From: Phellopilus nigrolimitatus
Taxonomy: Eukaryota; Basidiomycota; Agaricomycetes; Hymenochaetales; Hymenochaetaceae
NCBI GenBank assembly: GCA_021029095.1
Contig: JAJOHG010000616.1
Location: forward strand, 1 to 11,036
DNA length: 11,036 bases
Direction: 5' to 3'
Positions 7,304 through 11,036 of the stretch are shown here, in pieces; position 1 is the stretch's first letter; every line of letters starts with the position of its first letter. The notes under the pieces were generated by a model. The model made no database searches. It saw only the letters and a list, made by a program, of their open reading frames with translations, and was not told the DNA's origin. The position numbers and the translations under genes were made by a program.

Positions 7304-9394
7304 ATGCCTCACCCAGTCGAAGAGCTAACATCACCTTCAAGCTGGGCTCTTGTAAGACTCGTCTTTGAAATCTAGATAATATTATTCTCTAGACTAAATA
7401 ACTGAGATACTTAGGTCGAAGACAAGTTCTCGCCGTTCGCAAAGGAAACCCTCGCGAAGATCATCGCATTTGTGACCGTGCGTTCTTCGTATCCTCTTGT
7501 ACAAGTTATTACCTCAACAAAGATCTATATGTGCTCTTAGGATGAATGTCTGCCTGCGTCGAAAATTGCACACGCCCAGCTTCCGGCCGACCCAGTGAAG
7601 CGCTGGAAGACCGTCCTCCCTGTGGTCGAGGAGCTCAAGGCCAAGGCTAAGAAGCAGGGGTTATGGAACCTCTTCCTCAGCAAAGCCCATTATCCCGCGT
7701 TCGGCGTGCCGTTGACTAACCTCGAAGTGAGCGCATTTTCTAGCCTGCCTCTACATACATGGAAGTTAACGAGTGAATGTGGTTTTAGTATGCTGTCATG
7801 GCTGAGGTCTTAGGACGAGGCGGACAGATTGCCCAGGAGGCAATGAATTGTTCCGCACCAGATACTGGTAACATGGGTACGCGCTTCGAAAGGGGGACGT
7901 ATCTAATGAAAAGTTTGGGCTCATAAGGCACTTGTAGAGGTACTTGCGCGCTATGGTTCGCCCGAGCAACAAAAGAAGTGGCTCGTCCCTCTGCTGAACG
8001 GCGAGATTCGTTCCGCGTTCGCGATGACTGAGCGCTTCGGTGAGGCTTCAAGTGCCTCGTGAATGTTTATTTATTCAGATACTGATACTTCAACTTATCC
8101 AGTCGCCTCTTCGGATGCCACCAACATACGTACGTCCATCCGGCGAGAGGGTGATGAAATCGTCATCAATGGGCACAAATGGTCTACCAGTTTTCTTTTT
8201 AAAACATCATAAACATATTCCTAATTACAGTAAACACGTGCAAAGGTACATCAGCGGTGCCGGTGACCCGCGCACAAAGCTGCACCTCGTCATGGGTAAG
8301 AGCGATGCGGCCAACCAAAATACACATGCACAACAAAGCATCGTGATCGTGCCGGCCGACGCGCCGGGAGTCACTGTCGTCCGCCCGATGCGAGTGTTTG
8401 GGTACGACGACGCGCCAGAAGGGCACTGCGAAGTGATTTACGAGAACGTGCGCGTCCCGTTGAGCAACCTCGTTTACGGATGGGGAAAGGGTTTCGAGGT
8501 GCGGATTTCTTTACTTGGAAAAGGACAACGTGCTTTAAAATTATTTAGATTATTCAAGGTCGTCTGGGGTACGGACAGATTCTCCCTTCAGATTGTAATT
8601 CTTCAATCATTTGACTTACTTCCTGCTAGGCCGGGAAGAATTCATCATTGTATGCGCTGCATCGGTGTCGCACAGAGGGCTCTAGACACCATGATCCAGC
8701 GCGTCACGGACCCGAGCAGGAAAACATTTGGAAAATACCTTTACGAGCATGGTATGTACTAAGCACGTTTCTTGAAGAATATAATTAAAGCCATCACGAA
8801 TGAACTAATCACGTCTTATTGAAGGTACCGTCGTCTCTGATATTGCGAAATCGCGTGCTGAAATCGAAAGCGCTCGACTGCTCGTACTTAGCGCGGCTCT
8901 GCAGGCAGGTTTCTCTTCCTGATGCAGGAACTCGCGGATCTTACACGTTTCTTTAGATTGATAGGGTCAAGGCTAAGGGCGCTTTGAAGGAAATTGGCAT
9001 CGCTAAAGTACATCCCTCCTTTTTTTGATGAGTTGCATTAACAAAATGGTCCCATATTCCAGTTTATCGTCCCCTCTATGGCGCTCCAAGTCGTGGACCG
9101 CGCGATTCAGGCGTTCGGCGCGGAGGGTGTCAGCCAGGACCAGGATTTAGCACAGGCGTGGGCAGGACTTCGGACGCTCCGCCTGGCTGACGTTAGTCCT
9201 TTGCTATTCTTTGCAAGTCTGCCTTCTTACTGATGAGAGGTATATTGTTTTGACAGGGTCCTGATGAGGTGCACATACAACAGATCGGTCAGCGCGAGCT
9301 GAAGCGCGCACCCGGGCTTGCAAGGCAGGCGGCAGAAATTAAGAAGAGGGAGGCGGAGTTGATGAAGAGACATGGTGTAAAAGCACACCTGTGA
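7304..9394 (+). CDS. ACAD11-type acyl-CoA dehydrogenase, 452 aa, 13 exons
   Basis: Exons: 7304-7351, 7415-7477, 7541-7726, 7789-7876, 7938-8039, 8103-8181, 8246-8498, 8549-8568, 8630-8751, 8825-8904, 8957-9007, 9063-9191, 9257-9394. The product is an FAD enzyme that alpha,beta-dehydrogenates an acyl-CoA, transferring electrons to an acceptor. Family motifs in order: the FAD/substrate segment [16 protein letters not shown] (about 155-170), [12 protein letters not shown] (186-197), [24 protein letters not shown] (277-289), [20 protein letters not shown] and LADGPDEVH. Asp407 of the last motif falls where medium-chain enzymes carry the catalytic Glu. Unlike mammalian ACAD10/ACAD11 there is no N-terminal kinase-like domain; the length fits a single dehydrogenase domain. 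The last three residues, Ala-His-Leu after Lys, fit the PTS1 consensus, pointing to peroxisomal beta-oxidation; no mitochondrial presequence is evident. Intron 10 is GC-AG, intron 6 has a weak donor and exon 8 is 20 nt. Chain-length preference cannot be read. Confidence 0.93.
8182..8245 (+). other. Intron 6 of the dehydrogenase: weak donor, two in-frame acceptors
   Basis: The donor is GTCTAC, far from the GTRNGT consensus, yet it is the only one that restores the conserved GHKW-Y-ISG reading. Two acceptors keep the frame: AG at 8244-8245 rebuilds Trp189, whereas AG at 8229-8230 would replace that Trp with Cys and add five residues (KHVQR when read with the junction codon). The family motif favours 8245. 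Confidence 0.75.
8549..8568 (+). other. 20-nt microexon of the dehydrogenase
   Basis: This exon encodes IIQGRL plus two bases of the next Gly codon, flanked by TTATTTAG and the donor GTACGG. Without it the invariant GRLGPGR motif would be broken and the frame shifted by two, so its existence is strongly supported by family conservation. Confidence 0.85.
8905..8956 (+). other. GC-AG intron in the dehydrogenase
   Basis: Exon 10 ends CTGCAG and the intron begins GCAGGT, ending TTTCTTTAG. Joining CAG to ATT gives [16 protein letters not shown], the expected family sequence. The nearby GT (in CAGGTTTC at 8909) would give an immediate in-frame TGA after splicing to the same acceptor, so the GC donor is preferred. 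Confidence 0.8.
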
Positions 9395-9549
9395 TTGTGA
9401 TGGTTTTGTAAGACCGTCTGAGGCGCTTTGTCTGTGTCCACCTCGCTCGCTCGCTATGAACATCATATTTGTATAACAACCGTGGATCTATCTTGGTATC
9501 GCAATCTTAACGCTGTGTTTTCATCATGTGTACGAGTTACCCAACCGAA

Positions 9550-9569
9550 TGTTTTCCCCGAGGAAAACA
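9550..9569. repeat. Perfect 8-bp inverted repeat with a 4-nt loop
   Basis: TGTTTTCC (9550-9557), loop CCGA (9558-9561), GGAAAACA (9562-9569). In RNA it would form a short, stable stem-loop within the likely 3' UTR or spacer about 155 nt after the dehydrogenase stop. Function unknown. Confidence 0.6.
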
Positions 9570-9919
9570 AGGATTTGGAACGTCTTACGTTCAACTTCAG
9601 GTGCTTCGTAATGGTCGGGGGCAGGCTTGCATATGCAGTGCGATGACTCGCCGTCTTTACTATCCATATTCTTGCGCTTTTTCGAATAAGCCCGGTTCTG
9701 TTGCCTTAAAACGGAGAATTTAAACTAGGAAACGGCTATGAGCGATGAAGGTCCGAAAACCATGACCAATTTCTATACCATCCATCCTCTGCTATTCGAT
9801 ATCACACCCTTGTACCAATGCTCATCATTAAATTAGCCTTGCATCCCGTTTCAGAAAAGAAATAAGCTCTGTACGAAGCCACGAAATCAGTATTAGAAAA
9901 TGTAAATGTACTTTCAATA

Positions 9920-10063
9920 ATGACAAAGATGCAGTATCGGTTTATCGGGTTTAAGAAACGCTCTATGATCGTGTCCACGCTGGCAGTTCAGCTTGGAGAG
10001 CTGCGTCGGTGTCAACAAGAACAAACAAGTGACGGACGCCGAAAACATCCACGTCCTGCGTAA
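9920..10063 (+). other. Small ORF (47 aa) just upstream of the PABPN1-like gene
   Basis: An ATG at 9920 opens a frame of 47 codons ending in TAA at 10061-10063, 33 nt before the next start codon. It begins MTKMQYRFIGFKKRS and is basic. No family is recognised. It could be an upstream ORF if the transcript starts early, or chance. I do not call it a gene. Confidence 0.25.
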
Positions 10064-10096
10064 CCGTAGGCTGCCATATACGACCAGCCGACAGCA

Positions 10097-11036
10097 ATGG
10101 CAGATGAGACAGGCACGAATCCGACGCTCGACAGCGTGGACACCGACTTAGCCGCTGACGATGCCGACGCCGAGGTCAGCCAGTCTTTTCTTTGACAAGA
10201 ATGCAACGGAGTTCTGATGCCTCTTGCACATTGTTTCTGCTCTCGATTTACTGCTTATGCGCGCATTACGGGAATTTACAGGAGATCCTCGCCATGAAGA
10301 CGCGTCTGGAGGAGATCGAAAAAGAGGCAGCGGCGCTACGGGAAATGCGGGAGGCGCAGGAGCGGGAAGCGAAGGCCATAGCTGCCGTAGCCGCACCAAC
10401 CGACCCAGACGCGATGGAGACGGAAGACGACCGGCAGGCGGCGGATGAAAGGAGTATTTATGTTGGTAACGTGAGTGCATATTCTTTTTGTATTTGAATG
10501 AAGCAGGGCGCTCAATGACTTCTGTGAACAGGTCGACTATAGCGCCTCTCCCGAGGAGATCCAGGCACACTTCCAGGCGTGCGGGACAATAAATCGAGTT
10601 ACGATCCTTTGCGACAAGTTTACAGGCCATCCCAAAGGGCGAGTCATGAAACTTTTTTGTTTTCTTCTGAAGCTGATATTCGTCACCTACTATTAGCTTT
10701 GCATACGTGGAATTTGCCGACCCAGCGTTCGTAGAGACAGCTATGTCGCTTAACGAGTCGTTATTCAAAGGACGTTTGATTAAGGTTAGCCTGCTTTGTA
10801 TTTCCTTACTTCTTAATTTGTTAAGAGTTGCTTGTGCAGGTCACTCCTAAACGCACAAACATCCCTGGTTTCGGCAGGGGACGAGGTCGTGGTGGTTTCC
10901 GTGGATCGTACAGGGGAGGAGGTCGAGGCGGAGGGTTTGGCTACCAGCCATACCGTGCCCGGGGCAGGTAAATACTCTAGCTTATTGGTTTGTTTTGCCA
11001 ATGCTGAACGAACATGTGCAGGGAGAGGACGTGGTT
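10097..11036 (+). CDS. PABPN1/Pab2-type nuclear poly(A)-binding protein, 3' end outside window
   Basis: Exons: 10097-10174, 10282-10470, 10532-10638, 10697-10784, 10840-10967 and a last one probably starting at 11026. The protein binds the poly(A) tail of nuclear RNAs, where the family controls tail length and exosome-linked RNA decay. Seen in order: an acidic N-terminus (1-26), a charged coiled coil (about 27-62, starting [16 protein letters not shown]), then one RRM (about 84-157) with RNP2 (IYVGNV) and RNP1 (KGFAYVEF, 124-131), and an Arg/Gly-rich tail (from about 163). Acidic region, coiled coil, single RRM and RGG tail in this order are the hallmark of PABPN1 and fission yeast Pab2, as opposed to the four-RRM cytoplasmic protein. 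The start has a favourable context (G at -3 and +4). Intron 3 is GC-AG. If the last intron is not spliced, a TAA at 10969-10971 ends the protein at 198 residues. Confidence 0.92.
10639..10696 (+). other. GC-AG intron within the RRM of the PABPN1-like gene
   Basis: The upstream exon ends CCCAAAGG and the intron starts GCGAGT, ending CTATTAG. Joining GG to CTTTGCATAC yields the RNP1 sequence KGFAYVEF. The only nearby GT (CGA-GTCATG at 10643) leaves the wrong phase, so the GC donor is the simplest reading. Confidence 0.85.

Larger units (their letters stand above)
9395..10096. other. Spacer between dehydrogenase and poly(A)-binding protein genes
   Basis: This 700-nt stretch holds the dehydrogenase 3' UTR and the promoter/leader of the next gene. 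No convincing gene is seen. A frame at 9428-9646 lacks an ATG start and any motif. A perfect hairpin (9550-9569) and a 47-codon ORF (9920-10063) are listed separately. The part around 9830-9930 is AT-rich with AATAAG and AATAAT, possible 3'-end or promoter signals. Confidence 0.55.

Noticed and set aside
1338..9394. A biosynthetic or catabolic gene cluster under the zinc-cluster regulator
   Set aside because: Only one enzyme is present, the intervening gene has no enzymatic motif, the next gene is housekeeping, and no shared promoter motif was found.
9428..9646. Plus-strand open frame after the dehydrogenase
   Set aside because: Starts without ATG, has no recognisable motif and lies in the likely 3' UTR.
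10148..10768. Minus-strand open frame of 206 codons
   Set aside because: It runs antisense across the well-supported PABPN1-like exons and introns, has no recognisable motif, and is explained by GC-rich coding sequence on the + strand.
1..11036. Transposon, tRNA, rRNA or CRISPR content
   Set aside because: No terminal repeats with target duplications, no transposase or reverse transcriptase motifs, no tRNA box pair and no regularly spaced repeats were seen.

Overview
The window looks like nuclear DNA of a filamentous basidiomycete, most likely an Agaricomycete (mushroom-forming fungus). It holds four head-to-tail genes on the + strand, cut by 26 short introns (50-107 nt, nearly all GT-AG), with short intergenic spacers. 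The protein types also fit: a long Zn2Cys6 regulator, a protein matching a family I know from Agaricomycetes, a stand-alone ACAD11-type acyl-CoA dehydrogenase and a nuclear poly(A)-binding protein. Gene models were built by hand from reading frame, splice signals and remembered family motifs; no alignment was run.

Layout. 1-1337: no convincing gene. It probably includes the promoter and leader of the first gene, with short direct repeats and a 12-residue upstream ORF; two unexplained hydrophobic segments can be read on the minus strand. 1338-4624: Zn2Cys6 transcription factor, 7 exons, 968 aa. 4625-5333: spacer beginning with a pyrimidine-rich tract. 5334-7008: four-exon, 501-aa protein of unknown function that I place with moderate confidence in the DUF6697 family. 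7009-7303: compact spacer with three GCGCGT hexamers. 7304-9394: 13-exon acyl-CoA dehydrogenase, 452 aa, ending in a candidate peroxisomal signal (AHL). 9395-10096: spacer with an 8-bp hairpin and a 47-codon ORF. 10097 to the window end: PABPN1/Pab2-type nuclear poly(A)-binding protein with coiled coil, RRM and RGG tail; its 3' end is probably outside the window.

The genes do not form an obvious pathway or cluster. The regulator could in principle control the dehydrogenase, but nothing in the sequence ties them together, and the poly(A)-binding protein is housekeeping. I found no mobile element, tRNA, rRNA, CRISPR array or clearly new system. The most interesting points are in splicing: two GC-AG introns, a 20-nt microexon, a weak donor with tandem in-frame acceptors, and a terminal intron whose retention would end the poly(A)-binding protein at once. 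The AHL terminus and the DUF6697-like protein are also worth a look.
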